A DNA stretch of 64,000 bases from Ettlia oleoabundans (Eukaryota > Chlorophyta > Chlorophyceae > Chlamydomonadales). The notes below the pieces were generated by a model that saw only the letters and a list, made by a program, of their open reading frames with translations, was not told the DNA's origin and did no database searches. Below are positions 12,027-24,862 of this stretch, piece by piece. Every line of letters begins with the position of its first letter. The stretch's first letter is position 1. The stretch spans positions 1-64,000 of the forward strand of contig JAAMXP010001383.1 of NCBI GenBank assembly GCA_019693395.1, in the 5' to 3' direction. The position numbers and the translations under genes were made by a program.

Positions 12027-13780
12027 ATGCAGGCCACTTTCATGGGCAGCACGGCCGCCTTTCGGCCGGCGGCCACCCTTCGCAGCGGCAGGCAGTCTCT
12101 ACAGGTCCGTGCAGCCGTCCAGGCAGCGCCAGTGGAGCTGCCTGTGAAGACGCTGGAGGGCGCCGAGGCGGGCCAAGCCTCCATCTCACTGCGCACCGCC
12201 GATGACAGCACCGCCAACGGTCTGGTGCACCGTTACCTGGTCATGGTCCGGCAAAACGCCCGCCAGGTGACTATGCCGCGCCAATGCCTCGCAGCTCCAA
12301 GCTCGCAGGGCGCAGGGAGGGCCAAAGGATGCGTATTGAGTGCTTTTAAAGAAAAGTAGGGAGGCGCTGCATGCGCATTGTGGCGAGACTGCCCTCGCAA
12401 GACCGCCGGTCGTGCCGGCTGCTAGCCGCTCAGTTTTTGCTCGTCTTTGTACTTGCTGCCCTGTTGGTGAAGCATGCAATGCATCCGAACTGTTGCCTTC
12501 ATACAGGGCAATGCTAGCACCCTGACCCGCTCGGAGGTGCGCGGCGGCGGCAAGAAGCCCTACAAGCAGAAAGGCTCGGGCAACGCGCGGCGCGGCAGCA
12601 AGCGGTCGCCGCTCATGCCGGGCGGTGGCATTTCCTTCGGACCCAAGGTGCGCCACTGTGGGGTAGCAGCCTTATGGCAGGTCATGGCCTCGGAATGTTT
12701 GGCAGGGTAGCATGCAGCAGTCAGAATCAATTAGCTCTGAGAGGTTTTCTGTTCTGTAGCACCACTTTGCGCGTCATTCCGCTTTTCTATTTGTGTGCTC
12801 TTTTCGTGCTCTCATCTGCTCGTTCGCTCAACAGTTATTCGTTCCGTTCCATTCTTTCGCCGCTGCTCTCTCACACTTTCGGCCCGTCGTGCTTTCCTCT
12901 CTGCCTTGCACCCCACAGCCCCGCGACTGGTCCATCAGCATGAACAAGAAGGAGCGCAAGCTGGCGCTGGCCACCGCGCTGCAGTCGGCCGCTCAGGACA
13001 TGATTGTGTGCGACAGCTTTGAGGCAATGGAGGCAGTGAGCACCAAGGCGCTAGTCAGCAGCCTGGCAGCCATGGGCATTGAGGAGGTGCGTGTGTATAT
13101 GTTGGGTGTTGGGCTGGTGTGGTTCCGACGTAGCAGGCCAGGCGGTGGCTGGCCGCTGCCCTTCCCTCTGGTGGCTGGATGGCGTTGGCTGCTTCGCTAC
13201 TGGATGTGGAAGGTTGGCTGGTTGTTTGGTGCCGGTTGAAAGTTGCTATCTGTCAAGGGGTCGCGGGTTAGCGTTTGTTTCGCGTGCTGCTTAAGATGCA
13301 TGTGCGTAGGGCGGCAGATTTCATGCATCACACAATGCTTGAATGACAGCTTGGCTGGCACGCTGGCACGCTGCTGAGCTCCACAGAGGTTCATTTGGCT
13401 CTCCCCTCCTTCCTGTTTGCCGCAGGGCGAGAAGGTGCTGCTGATTGTGAACGAGCCCAACCAGAAGATCTACCTCAGCGGTCGCAACATCCCCACCGTG
13501 GCCATCAACACAGCAAACGCCGTGCAGGTCAGCACGTATATGCATGCATTGCACATGGCTATGATGGAAGACGTGCGCAGCGCATGCACAGCGTCCCCCA
13601 AGCGGTAGTCGTAACTACTCATTGCCGGTGAAGCAACAGTCCTTGACATGCCCCCGCCCCCATACCCTCCCAACCTTCCTTGTCTTGCCACAGGTGTACG
13701 ACGTGCTGAATGCCGACCGCATTGTTGTGGAGCAGGCAGCGCTCGCTTACATTAACGAGTGGTTTAGCAGCGAGCAGTAA
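12027..13780 (+). CDS. RPL4: Plastid 50S ribosomal protein L4 (uL4c)
   Basis: Five exons in phase (12027-12266, 12507-12647, 12919-13086, 13426-13527, 13694-13780) give 245 residues. uL4 is an early-assembling protein of the large ribosomal subunit whose extended loop lines the exit tunnel. The first 40 or so residues are Ala/Arg/Ser-rich without acidic residues, as in a chloroplast transit peptide. The bacterial-type signature follows: [31 protein letters not shown] loop (split by an intron), ARRGS with PGGG and FGPK, then NKKERKLAL and a C-terminal alpha/beta part ending AYINEW. TGTAA at about 13957 is a likely polyadenylation signal. Plastid rather than mitochondrial location is inferred from the leader and the closeness to bacterial L4. 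Confidence 0.93.
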
Positions 13781-14243
13781 GCAATCCCTGCAGCGTCAAA
13801 GTGTAGGCAGCTAAATGAGCGTGCTGCGTGCTCGTCCAGCCCTGCGTTTTGCGGTATCACTGTGGCAGCAAGGAGATCCTTACCGCCATTTCGCCGCATC
13901 TGTTCCCCACTTCTTTTTCTCCTTCCACAATGCTCTCCTCCATTTATTCGCCAGGATTGTAAGGACAAGCTCAACACGAAGACGCAAAGCAGTAGTAAGG
14001 GCAACAGCTGCGGTGTGCTGGGTGTATTGTTGTGCATGCTCAGGATTGCATGACCGCGGTGCTTGTCAGAATATTACAAGGTTCAACGGAGGCATGTTGG
14101 AGCTGTCCAAGAAAATGAGTTGGCAGGAGGGTTAGGTCAAGCGCTTCTGCCACAACTCAGGCAGGCTGGGAGGGCCAGCAGTAAAGCAACACACCGAAGA
14201 ACAGAGGGTCAGCACATGGAGGGAGGTAATCCAGGCAGGCATC
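13781..14243. other. Convergent 3' flanks of RPL4 and the kinesin
   Basis: No coding exon is visible. TGTAA near 13957 fits RPL4. TTACA near 14075 (TGTAA on the minus strand) fits the kinesin, so the two transcripts would end about 120 bp apart. Confidence 0.5.
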
Positions 14244-17200
14244 TCAGTAGTACGTGCGGTGCTGCTGGAGCGGCGCGGGAGATGGCTGCTGCTGCTGCTG
14301 CTGGTAGTGGCTGCCAGAGGAGAGGCGGCGCAGGCGATCAATTGGGGAGTTGAGCAACTTGCCCGCCAGGTTGGCCAGCCCACCACGCAAGCTGCCCTCC
14401 CGCAGCAGCCCTGCCTGCCCCTGCTGCTGCTGCTGGTAGCCCTGCTGCCCCTGTTGCTGCTGCTGGTGAAGGGCCGCTGAGCTTTGCGCGCGGGACAGCG
14501 GCGCCCCAGCGTGGTACTGCTGCTGCTGCTGATACTGCGAGGCAGGTGCGCCCTCGCTGCCCCCCATGTCCCTGGGAGTGCTGCGAGCCGAGCCAGGCAA
14601 ACTCTCAGCCAGAGGATACACAGCTGCCTTTATCAACTCCTCCCTGACCCCAGTACTAGCACGTGACAGGCCGCTGCCGCCACCATTGGCCCCGACTGCA
14701 GAGACGGGGTAAGCCATGCTTTGGCGAGTGGAGGAACTGGCAGCAAAGGCAGACACCTTCTGCTGGTAGCGCTGGATGGTACGCAGGTCCTGCAGATGGA
14801 AAAAGAAAGATTTGAAGAAGGGATAGTCAGCAGAAGCGGTCAATGGCTGGTGAAAAAAAAATCATTGGAGGCAACGTGTTTAAGCAGCAGTCACTAAGCA
14901 GCCCAAGACAGACAGGAGCAGGCATCCCGGCGCACAGCTTAAGCCCAGGGCAGCGCAGTGCCTGCTTCCCTTGCAGGCAACCCTTGGAGCAGTCACAGGC
15001 AGCCCTTCCCTGCCTCATGCGCCCCAAACTGCTGCACAGGCAGCCTCTCGCATTTGCAGGCACCCACCCGTGCAGGCAGCAGGAAGGCGGCGATGATGGA
15101 CTCCACGGCATCCTGCACACACAGCAACAACGCCAGTGCGTTGCACAAGCCGCATGCAAGCATGCGAGCAAAATATCCAAGCAATTCTGCTATGAAATGA
15201 CTCATCAGCTCTTGCCCTCGCAGCATGCCCGCAGCGCTGCACCCGCCCCCCCCGCCTCTCCTTCCCGCACACACACCGCATCCACACACAACGTGCCCAC
15301 CTGGAGCACGTCGAGGTTGTCCCCCACAAGCGTCTGCCCGCTAAATGCCAGGTTGGCGCGCCGCCGCTGCTCCAGGTCAGCATGCTGCTGAGCCAGCGTG
15401 CCCAGCATGGCCTTGGCGGTGGTCAGCGCCTGCATGGCAGAACAGGATGGCCAAAAGGTAGATGTGGTCATGGGAATGTGCATGAAACGCTGAGCTGAGG
15501 TCTGGGTGTGGTTGGGCATTCAAGAACGAGCTTGTGTCAAGCTTATGGTATGCGTTGGTTGGCTGCAAGCAAGCAGCATGAACAGCACATTCTCCTGCAA
15601 TCGCCCACACATACCTTGCTTGGTCGTTGTCTCACAACACATATACCCATCCACATGCCCTGCCGCAAATTCCAAGCGCTAAAACCATCCACCACACACA
15701 TACCTTACACACAGACATGCCCCACACCGCCACCCACTACACCTGGTAGCCCTCTGTCTGCTGCTGGCGCATGCGGTGCAGGCGATGCTCCCGCCAGTGC
15801 CGCTGGATGACCTTGGCAGCGTCAGAGCTGCGCTTGTTCTCAAAGAAAGACTTGGCCAGGGCCATGCGCGACCGCTCGTAGCCCTCAACCTACGGGCAGA
15901 TACAAGATCACAGCGTCGGAACACAAGCAAGCGTGACAGGCAGACAGACACTTGAGGCGCTGGTTTGCTAAGCTCACGCTTTCCCAATGGCACTATGAGC
16001 GGGGGTTTCAAGCGTGACACGCAGACAAGAAACTCAGCAGCCGCTCTGCGGTGATGAAAGTAAGACTTGCTTGCATAGCCCGTTTGCCTCCTTATGCCTG
16101 GCTGGCCTGTTGTACAAGTCACCCACAACCAGCACCACACCTGTCCCTGTAGCGCCGCCACCACCTGCCGCTCCTCCACCAGCTGGGCTTCCAGCTGCCG
16201 GCCCTGATGCTGCGCCAGCTGCAGCGCACCCTGCAGACCCGCCACCTGTCGTGCCAGCTCAGCTTTTCCCGCCTCCAGGCTGGCAACCAGCCCCTGCAGC
16301 TGCTCTATGTTCTCATCCCGGCTACAGAGCTCGCCTTGCAGCTCAGCAATGGTGCCATCCCGGGCAGCCACCGTGGCCTGTACCGCTGCCACCTGCCGCT
16401 GTCCCGCCTGCTCTGCCTCCCGTACCTTGCAATTCCACTCCTCCTGCAGCAAACGAGGCGGCATAGCAATCATCAATACAACCGGCAGCGATAAAGTTGC
16501 AGGGCTGTCGAAAGACACACCGAGTGCCAACATGATCAGCAGCAATATCGGCAACTACTTGGGCCGCCTGGGTCCTTGCCTGTAAGTATTGGATGGGATG
16601 GCCCAAACCCGCCCTTACTTTATCAATCACGAAGTCCCACCCCTGTTTATGCTCGCTCACCTCAACTTCCTTCAGCTGCTGCTCGTGGTGCTCACTCAGT
16701 ATCCGTGCCTCCTCTCGGGAGCCAATCAGCAACTGCTGCGTCTGCGCCAGCTCCGCACGCAGCGTGCCAAGCGCCTCAGCATGCACAGCAGCCGCCGCCG
16801 CTGCCGCCTCCTCGCGCTGCTCGGCCGCCGCTGCCAGCTCAGCGGCATGTGACTGGCGCTGCGCCTCAAGCTCCGCCGCATGCTGCGCCGCCGCTTCAGC
16901 CGCCGCAGCTTCCACCGCTGCCAGCTGCTGCTGATGAGCCGCCGCCTCCTGCAGCAGCTGCTGCCGCTGCGCCTCGTGCTGCGCCGCAAGTCCCTGAGCC
17001 TCAGCGCTGCTGGCCTGCAGCCGCTGCAGCAGCTCCGCCTTGTGCTGCTGCTCCGCCTCGAGGGCAGCCTGCTGCTCGGCCAGCAGCCGCCGCCGTTCGG
17101 CTTCCAGAACCTCCCGCTCCCGCTGCAGCTCCTCCACCTTCCTAGCAGCTTCTACCTGTTCTTGCTGCAAGAAGAAAACGCAAGGCATTTCGTTCAAGCA

Positions 17201-20200
17201 AAAGTGCACAGCCAAATTATGTTGCTAAGAGGCAGGGCCAGAACTATGTCAAGCAACCACCTGGGCAGCAGCACGACATGCGGGCGAATGGAGTGGTCCG
17301 CCAATTAAGCACACATCCCAAGCCAATCCAACGCTCCTACAGACTCAACACCGACCCACTTCCATCACTACATAAGTAACACTGGTCAGTCAAACCAGCA
17401 CATCACCCCCAACTAGAATCCCCACCTGCAGCTGCGCCTGCACTGCCTCGAGCTGCGCATCCTTCTGCAGCAGGCTAGCCTCCAGCAGGCTCGACTTGCG
17501 GTCCTTGGTCTCCAGCGCAGCGATCATCTCTGCATGCAGCGTCTTGTAGTCCACACGCTCATTCACAACAGCCTGCGAGGGCGTACGGACGTGTGCGTGT
17601 GGGTCAGTCAGAAGAAGCCCAGCCATTGCAATCTGCCAGGAAGAAGCCCAGCAGGCAAATGGCCCTGCACCAACAGCTGCCCCGGCATTCCACAGCCTGT
17701 GGATGCACCCAAGTGGGATCTAGTGTTGCATTACCACTACCACCATGCTTTGGCTGCAGCAATGTGTGCACACCTGTATTCGCACACACATGGCACGCAG
17801 CCCAAACTGCAGGCTCTGCAGCGTCTCATCTACGTGCTCTGTGGCGTCACACGCCGCCACCAGCAGGCTCGTCTTGGCGTTGCCACCCAGAGAGTCCTGC
17901 AGGCCATGAGGGGATTCAGGCAGCCCAGCAGCGACTGAGTTCGTAGATGACCCGTGTCCCAGACTGCTCACTCCTTGGAACCCTTCTGCTACTGCGCGGG
18001 CTGGCGTGCTTCCCTGGCTGCACCCTTGACGTGGCTGCCGACCTCCCATAGTTGCCGTCCAACCCCGAGCGTCCAACTCCGCCTTGCAGGCAATGCCGAC
18101 ACGCACAGACCTGAAGCAGGCGAGTGAGCTTAGAGTCTCTGAATGGGACGTGGGTGGCGTTGGGGTCGGCGCGTGCGTTGATGCACATCCCCAGGGTGGT
18201 CAGGCTGAGGTTGATGGACTTGGCCTCGTTTGCTCGCAACCCGGTGCTCTTGCTCTTCTTCAGACGCTCGCTGCCCGCAAGGTCCACGAGGAAGAGCTTG
18301 CCCACCTACTCAGTAGGGTTTACAGGGCAGCAGGGTGTGAAAAGTATGGATTAGTACTAGGTGAACTGGGTGCACTTCACTACATGGCTGCTACAGCAGT
18401 GATACAACTCTCTCTCCAGGCAGGGTACCTGTTAGATCGGCAGGCATTGCTGAAGACATCAACAGTGTAACAACAACTCGATGCCGCCTGCGCACCTCAC
18501 TCCAACATTTGCCCTATCCCACAGCCCCCAACCAAGCCAGCTCACCTTGACGCGCTGGATCTCCGCCTCCCCCGTGCCAGCCACCGACCGCCGCTTGATG
18601 ACGGTCAGCATGACCACAGCGTGGGAGCGGGAAGAGTGTGCGTTGAGTGCTGTGAAGGCTGTGGTGCGGTTGCGGTCGCCCAAGTGCAGCAGGTGCAGGC
18701 ACTGCGTGATGTTCTGCACCTCCTGCTGGTGCACGCCGCTCACAAACACACCGCCCTCGTTCTCTCGGATCTGCAGATTCTCGCTCTCCGGCCGCAGCAG
18801 GTCCTGAACAGCACAAATGCACAGGTGCGGGTCAGGAATGGGGGGACAGTGAAAGGCAGGAGATGCGGACATAATGGCAGTTCTGAACAACCCTCAATCC
18901 ATCCCATTCCCTTGCCCAACGCACGTGAAGTTTATGAAACTGCATCAGCCAGATCAGTAACCTGGAGAAGCTGCCCTCAAAGCCAGCCACGGCAACTGCC
19001 ACCTGGCCATGGGCCCACCATCAACGCAATCTCTACCCTGCCACGTCTGGCAGGTCCAATCCGAGCTGCAAGAAAACCCACGCTCTCACCTTGAACCTAA
19101 CTCACCCAGCTGCCTCCCCCCCCAACAACTCCTTCCCCAACCCCGCACCTGTATGAGTTCCATGTACAGCTGCACATAGGACATGTACACGCTGTACTCG
19201 TGGGTGGAGTCCTGCTCAATGTGGGAGAAGATCTCGGCAGCGGCCCGGGGGATCATGCCAATGGCGTCTGCCGCGATGCTGCTGAGGGAGTAAGTCTTGC
19301 CCGCTCCCGTCTGGCCGTAGGCCATGAGGGTGCCGTTGTAGCTGCAATCAAGCACGCAAGCATTGGCGAGAGCAGGTGGTGGGGCAAAAATTTGCGAATT
19401 GGTGGGCTGATACATTATGGCCATGCAAAAGTGGACAGACACCCGTTTCTATGTGCATCCACCTCACCAGCAAGCAAAATCACACAACAGCACGGTGAAT
19501 CCAGGTAAAGCATAAGTGCCACCCACCCGTTGAGCACGTCCTCCACGATGGGCTTGACTGCTGCGTGGTAGACATCGCTCTGGCTGGCATTGGGGCCCAG
19601 CACCCGGTCAAATTCAAACTCGCTTGAGGGGATGTTGGCGTGCCTGCCCAAACACACAATACGTCGGCACAGATCGAAACTCGCCAACATGTGTATACAG
19701 CCAAGGAAACATTCTGCCATGCCCAGATCAAGTAGCTAGAAGTTGGATTGCACAGCAGCAGGATCTTCCTTTCAGTTCAGCAAAGAGGCGGCCAGCAGTG
19801 GCATCTTGGATGTGGAAATCCGTAGCTTGTGGCAGAGCGGCAATAGAAGCAGATGCCAGTCCTGCTGCTTCAACACCCCAATCACTCACTCTCTATACAC
19901 CACCACGCCAATGCCATCCTGCTTGAGCTTCACGGCACCTGGGGTCTCTCCCTCCGCCTTGGTAGGGCGAATTCGCAAAAACACCTTGACACGCTCTGCA
20001 ACGCAAACACACGTGTGTCGACCTGCGTACTACGAGCACAGGATACAGACAGCAAGGTCGATTTGCAAGCATCAAGGATAAACAAAGTGAGCATGCACGT
20101 GGAGGTTTGACAGAAGCGAACGGATGCAACCCGCGGCGTACATGCCCAAAACTCTGCTGCTGCAGATCCGCCCCGTAACCCGGGGAAGTTTATTGCATGC

Positions 20201-20370
20201 CCATTTCACGTGCCTTCTGGCCTGTCGGCTGCGGAAGACGGCCGCCGGTTGGGCAAAAAAGTGGCGGTGTCCAGGGTGCTAAGGCGCCTGCTGGTTGCGC
20301 CACCCGCCTTGGTTGGCGACCGGCTGGCAGTGCCGCTCAGCGAGTAGCGCGCCTCCTTGGGCGCCGTCAT
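14244..20370 (-). CDS. Kinesin with N-terminal motor, coiled coil and IQ motif
   Basis: The motor is spread over several exons: 19995-19890 ([10 protein letters not shown] start), 19643-19527, 19341-19149 (P-loop GQTGAGKT), 18803-18546 (switch I NAHSSRSH), 18305-18111 (switch II VDLAGSE) and 17896-17774. The exon 17572-17426 holds NERVDYKTL, resembling the neck region of plant ARK kinesins. Long Ala/Glu/Gln-rich coiled coils follow (17164-16661, 16443-16141), then one IQ motif ([14 protein letters not shown], exon 15889-15743), and a Gln-rich tail (14789-14244). The N-terminal exon at 20370-about 20212 is basic and Ser/Thr-rich; a second in-frame ATG at 20397 is possible and its donor site is uncertain. 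Cargo and filament direction are not evident. No armadillo repeats are visible, unlike true ARK kinesins. Confidence 0.88.
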
Positions 20371-21007
20371 ACTGCTGTCAGCGTGACTGGACCACAATTG
20401 TTATTGATATGTTACGGATAGCCCTGTGAAAACGCTGCGCCTGCGCGAAAGCGCAGTAACCGCTTGAAGGGCTACCGCACGCCAGCCCCCCTAAGACCCC
20501 TCAGTTTTGGCGGCCAATGTGGGTCTTAACTGCGACAAGAGTGCCGGGGGTCGGGCGGCGTGCTTCAACAGCTGTGGGTTTACAGGAGGCGCAGCACACG
20601 CAGCAGCTGGAAAATTGGCAGGGAGAGGCTTAATCTTAGGTGTTCTGGCGCTTCAACCTAGTAAGGGAACCCAGTGTGCGATCACACACTCCCTTATCGA
20701 GCGAAACGGAAGTGCCCTGCTGAATTGCCGCCTTTTGGGCACCGCCCTGGTGTTGAAGGGCTGGCTGGGCATATGAAGGGACGCTGCAGGGTAGGTTAGT
20801 TTCGCGGCCCTGGCGCAACAGCAACCATGGGACCTGCGCGCCGCTGCCGTTGTCGGCCATCAGTACAAACGCCATAACCCGTGTCCCGCACTGCGTCATC
20901 ATGTTGACTTCACACGATACAGCATGCAATGGTACTCTTGTCCCCGCTGCAGTCTGTTGTTATTGTTAGCAAACATCGGCTCGGGCAGGTGGTGAGGTGC
21001 TGGAAGC
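20371..21007. other. Divergent intergenic region; no gene seen
   Basis: Separates the kinesin start from the transglutaminase-like gene. No conserved exon was recognised. An upstream noncoding or short first exon of the rightward gene could lie here. Confidence 0.4.
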
Positions 21008-22303
21008 ATGCTGGGAGTACAGACGCTGGCGGTCAGGCTGACACAGGGTCTCTCCACGCCAGCGGAGCGGGCCGTGGCTCTGCATGACTATGTACGCGAC
21101 CTGCGGTTTGGATGGACAGCCTGGTTTGACAGTGCCAAGCCGGAGAGGACCATTCAGTGCGGCAGGTGGGCGAAAGCCGACATCGCAACAGTTCTGTAAT
21201 GCGTGACGCACTCGCCGCCGGTTCCTCCCTTGCTGCTGCATGCAATTTTGGGCAGTCCCACCCCTCCCCCACCCTGCCTGCCCCCACTTGCACCCTCCAA
21301 GCCCTACTATTTGGGCTGCAGGGGCCATTGCAATCCCAAGGCAGCCCTGTTTGTGGCACTGTTGCGCGCTGCTGGGTTTGAGGCTCGCATCCAAGCAGTC
21401 AACATCAGCGCTCAGGTGCTGGCCGGCTGCTTTCCTGAAGGGGCGGGCCCACAGCAAGTGACCCACACTTACACAGAGGTCAGAGTGCCGCCTCAGGACA
21501 GGTGGATCAAGGTGGACAGCTACACTGTGGACAGGTGGGCTCCTGGTGCAATTGGCAGCTGGAGTCATGCACGCCCTATTGGTAGCCTGGCACGGACAGC
21601 CTTTGTGCATGGCAGTTGCATGGATTTAACGTTGCTGCAGCAACGGTTATCCTCTATCTGTTGTGGTTCTTCAGCTGTATTGCAGTACCGTGCATGCCTG
21701 CTGCAGGAAGCTTCACGAAGCAGCGGTGGCACGGCTGCGGCAGGACGGCCAGGCCATGGGGTGGGGTGTGCATGCAGAAGGGACAGTGGAGTGGGACGGT
21801 GCCTCAGATGCCTTTTCCCAGTTTTTTGATCCAGATTCCATGACTGTAGAAGAGCTGGGCACATTTCACAGCATGGAGCAGGTGCGCCGCACTTTCCCCC
21901 CTCTGCATCCTATTCTTGCCAGGTTTGAGGCTCCGTCCGTAAAAGTGCTATCATTGTCATGCCCCAGGTGTCTGCTGGCTGATGGTGGTGCCTCAGCGGG
22001 GATGGCGCAAGTGTTGTTCCTAGTTGGAATGCCAAGGGAGCATATTTGCCTCGATCCTGTCCGCCTTCTCCCTGGGTCTAGCACTCTCGCAAGACACCCA
22101 CCAAAGCCACCCCGGCACCCAATGTGCAGGTCATAATGCACCCCAAGTACCTGCACTGCGGCCCCCTTGGCCTCTCCTACAGTGCCCTGCTGCGCCCCGC
22201 AGCACTGCTGCTGCCTGACAGGTGGGTGCAGCGGGCATTCAATTCGCGGGTGGATGCCTTAAGGGCAGCTGGTGCCAACAAGGATCAGGACAGCAGCTTG
22301 TAA
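21008..22303 (+). CDS. Transglutaminase-like superfamily protein
   Basis: Four exons in phase (21008-21165, 21322-21534, 21707-21881, 22130-22303) give 239 residues. The catalytic layout of bacterial-type transglutaminase-like proteins is visible: ALHDYVRD helix, then the nucleophile cysteine in GHCNPKA followed by a helix (FVALLRAAGFEAR), then the histidine in VTHTYTEV and a following aspartate strand (WIKVDS). This gives a plausible Cys-His-Asp triad, as used by proteases and transglutaminases. There is no signal peptide or membrane segment. The stop codon overlaps TGTAA. The start at 21008 is the first usable ATG; an upstream exon cannot be excluded. Substrate is unknown. Confidence 0.8.
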
Positions 22304-22592
22304 CACAACAGCAACTGTATATGGCCTGCCATTGCTTGCCTGTGTCTGTGTATTACATTGCGTTTAGGAGAGGCCCTTTGCATATCATACTCTGCAATTG
22401 CTGGCGTTTGCCTCCTTTCATTCATTGCTGCTACGCTGCTACGGAGTTGATTGCCTCATCATCAACTCGCTGCGCATTATATCTGAACTACTGGTGAACT
22501 TTTCTCCTGTTCCGTCACTTTTGGTTTGATTTTGTTCTACTAGACACCTGACCCTGGGGTTCTGAGTTCCTGACGGCATCCACTGTGCCTCA
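22304..22592. other. Convergent 3' flanks; no gene seen
   Basis: Low-complexity, T-rich sequence between two convergent genes, with no recognisable exon. Confidence 0.4.
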
Positions 22593-23837
22593 CTAAGGCT
22601 CTTGCACAGCGTCCTGCAATTCTTCACCCACGTCATCTTTGTTCACATCCTCCCCCTCTTCCCCCTCATGGTGCCTGTTGTAATCAAACCTCCCTGCACC
22701 ACCAGCAACACCGCAACAGAAAAAGGGTTCAGTGAGAAACCTGATTGCTGCAATTCTAATTGTTGTTGTGGTAGCGCACATTACTGCGACACTGGCAAGC
22801 CTGTTGATTGTTAGCAGCCATGCTGACCAGGCCTTCTCGACCTCAGCCCGATGGTTCAGCCAGAACGCGGGGGCAGACATGGGCGGGTCCGGCATGAATC
22901 CTTATAATATGCAGCGGCACTGTAACAAGAAAACCACTGCACCCACCGGCCTTCAGATCAGCCAAAATGTGCCGCACGTCTGCTCCTGGTTCAGCAAGCT
23001 CTTCATAAATGGCATTGTCCAGCTGTTGCCAGTCAGAGAGCCGCAAGTCAGCTCCAGGCAATGCATAGAATGCCAATGCGTCGCCATGCACCTGAAGGGG
23101 GTGCCAGCTGTTAGTGCAATTTGGGGTCAGTCACCCTCAGCTGTATATGTCGCATTGACTGCACATGCAGGCCTCCATGCTGCCAGCACTCACAGATGCC
23201 GGTAGGGCAAGCATTGCAGAAGCGCAGAAAGCATGCAGCAGCTTCGGCCCGGCATTGCAAGCACCACTGGCTGCCGCAACGTCATTCACCTGTACCTCCA
23301 GCATGTCCTTGTCTATGCCTGTGGTTAGCCGGGTAGCTATGGCGTTGAGAGGCCCGCTGCTGCTGGCATCATACACCAGCACTACCCGCTTCCCCAGCAA
23401 CTCGCTAAGCGGCACGGCTGCCAGCAGTAGATGCTGTGGATCTGCAGGGGTGGCATATCATTGGCACTGCCAACTAGTGGGCGATGATGCCAAGCCGAGC
23501 AGCCTGGCAGGTGCTGGTTAGTGCAGACTAGGCAGCTGGGCAGCGGCAGGGGCGCCGGGCAGGAGCACATGGTAGCCGTCGCTAACAAGCTTCGGACCTG
23601 TGCGGCAACCCCTGCTTTCCACCTGCTGCAGGCAACGATGAGGCGTAAGCGGCCGGCTGGATTGCGTTGTGGTCTGGTGGGGGTTCTGGCACGTCAACCT
23701 TGGACACTGTGTGGCCCGCGGCTTTCAGCAGCAACCCTTCTTGAACCATCTGAGCAGGTTAATACTAACAAAATCCCAACGAGATTACGTGGAATCACCA
23801 GGGGATCTGGGCTGACATGGCGCCAAGTATGCTGCTA

Positions 23838-23868
<31 letters not shown>

Positions 23869-24056
23869 GCTGTTGGGATGGGGGTGGGGATGGCGGTTAA
23901 TCCCCCGCGTGCTCATGGGCCGCGGTTTGCTGACGACAGTGAGCATCCGTAATGACAAGATGGGGTGTTTTGCCTGAAACAGCCCACGCCCCCCCCACAT
24001 CACCCCCCATACCCACCCACCCACACCCACACACACACACACACACACACCCACAC

Positions 24057-24094
<38 letters not shown>

Positions 24095-24862
24095 CACCCC
24101 GGCTCCCTCCGAAGCCCCTGCACACATCTCTTCTTTCCCACGTTGCTCGCAGGCAAGTGGCGTTGTTCCCTGGCCCACCGGCTAATTGGCACAAAGCTAT
24201 CCATGCACATCAACAAACCTGAAGTCTTCAGCGACTTCGGGTACAAACTGCCACCCTGCTGGCTGCCACTGTGTCCATTTGATGCAAGTATATGTTGCTT
24301 CGAATGCACAGGCGGGGTGTGGCCCGCAAAAGCTTGTGCATCACCTGGTCGCGCCTTCTGATGGCGCACAGGTGCAACAGCTCCAGCCAGCACACTCTCC
24401 GCCAGGCCTCTTGCTTCAAACAGCTGTCTGTGTTGAAATTTGAAAGCCTTGCTAACGCCCTGCTGGACTGCTGGCCAGTAAGATGTCATCATTACACTTT
24501 TGCTCCTATGGCGCCACAGCCAGATCGTTGTGGCCCGCTTAAATGCCCAGTTTAGTAAAGTTGTGCTATCTGCGAGGGCCACTGTTACTGACCCAGCTGC
24601 ATGATGCTGATGCAACCCAGCCATTGCTGCTCACGACCAGTGCCTCCTCATGTTCAACGTCCGAGTGCAAGCCGTCTTTGCCGCCGCTACACCTGCCGCC
24701 ATGGCTGCCCCAGCGCAACAACCCGTTGCAGCGTCCTGGCGGGTCGTGTGCCTTCCGTGCCTCCTTCGACCTTCCTTCCTGGCTGGCTGGCTTGGTTGGG
24801 CCCAACTTTAGACGCACCCCAAAACGACTGACTGCTGCAGCCGGTGAGAGAGTGTTGGGCAC
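22593..24862 (-). CDS. Unrecognised protein with C-terminal membrane-like segment and acidic tail
   Basis: The 3' half is the firmest part. An exon ending near 23292 carries GKRVVLVYDASSSGPLNAIA. It is followed by an exon beginning near 23092 with YALPGADLRLSDWQQLD and HILADLKAG. An in-phase splice from about 22950 to an AG at about 22909 leads into FWLNHRAEVEKAWSAW, a hydrophobic helix, and an acidic tail ending at 22593. Upstream exons are uncertain: candidates lie near 23750-23630 and 24440-24250, with a possible start at 24862 whose residues are basic and Ser/Ala-rich like a transit peptide. I do not recognise the family. A large intron holds the GT and CA repeats listed below. Transit peptide and membrane segment are inferred only from composition. 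Confidence 0.45.
23841..23867. repeat. (GT)n microsatellite
   Basis: Twenty-seven bases of uninterrupted GT dinucleotides, within a probable intron of the unrecognised leftward gene. Confidence 0.97.
24011..24096. repeat. (CA)n / CCCA-interrupted microsatellite
   Basis: About 86 bases of CA repeats with CCCA interruptions. It is complementary in sequence to the GT tract about 145 bp to its left, so the two could pair in single-stranded DNA or RNA. Confidence 0.95.

Noticed and set aside
12743..12918. T-rich hydrophobic frames in an RPL4 intron
   Set aside because: They are the polypyrimidine-rich intron just before the exon at 12919.
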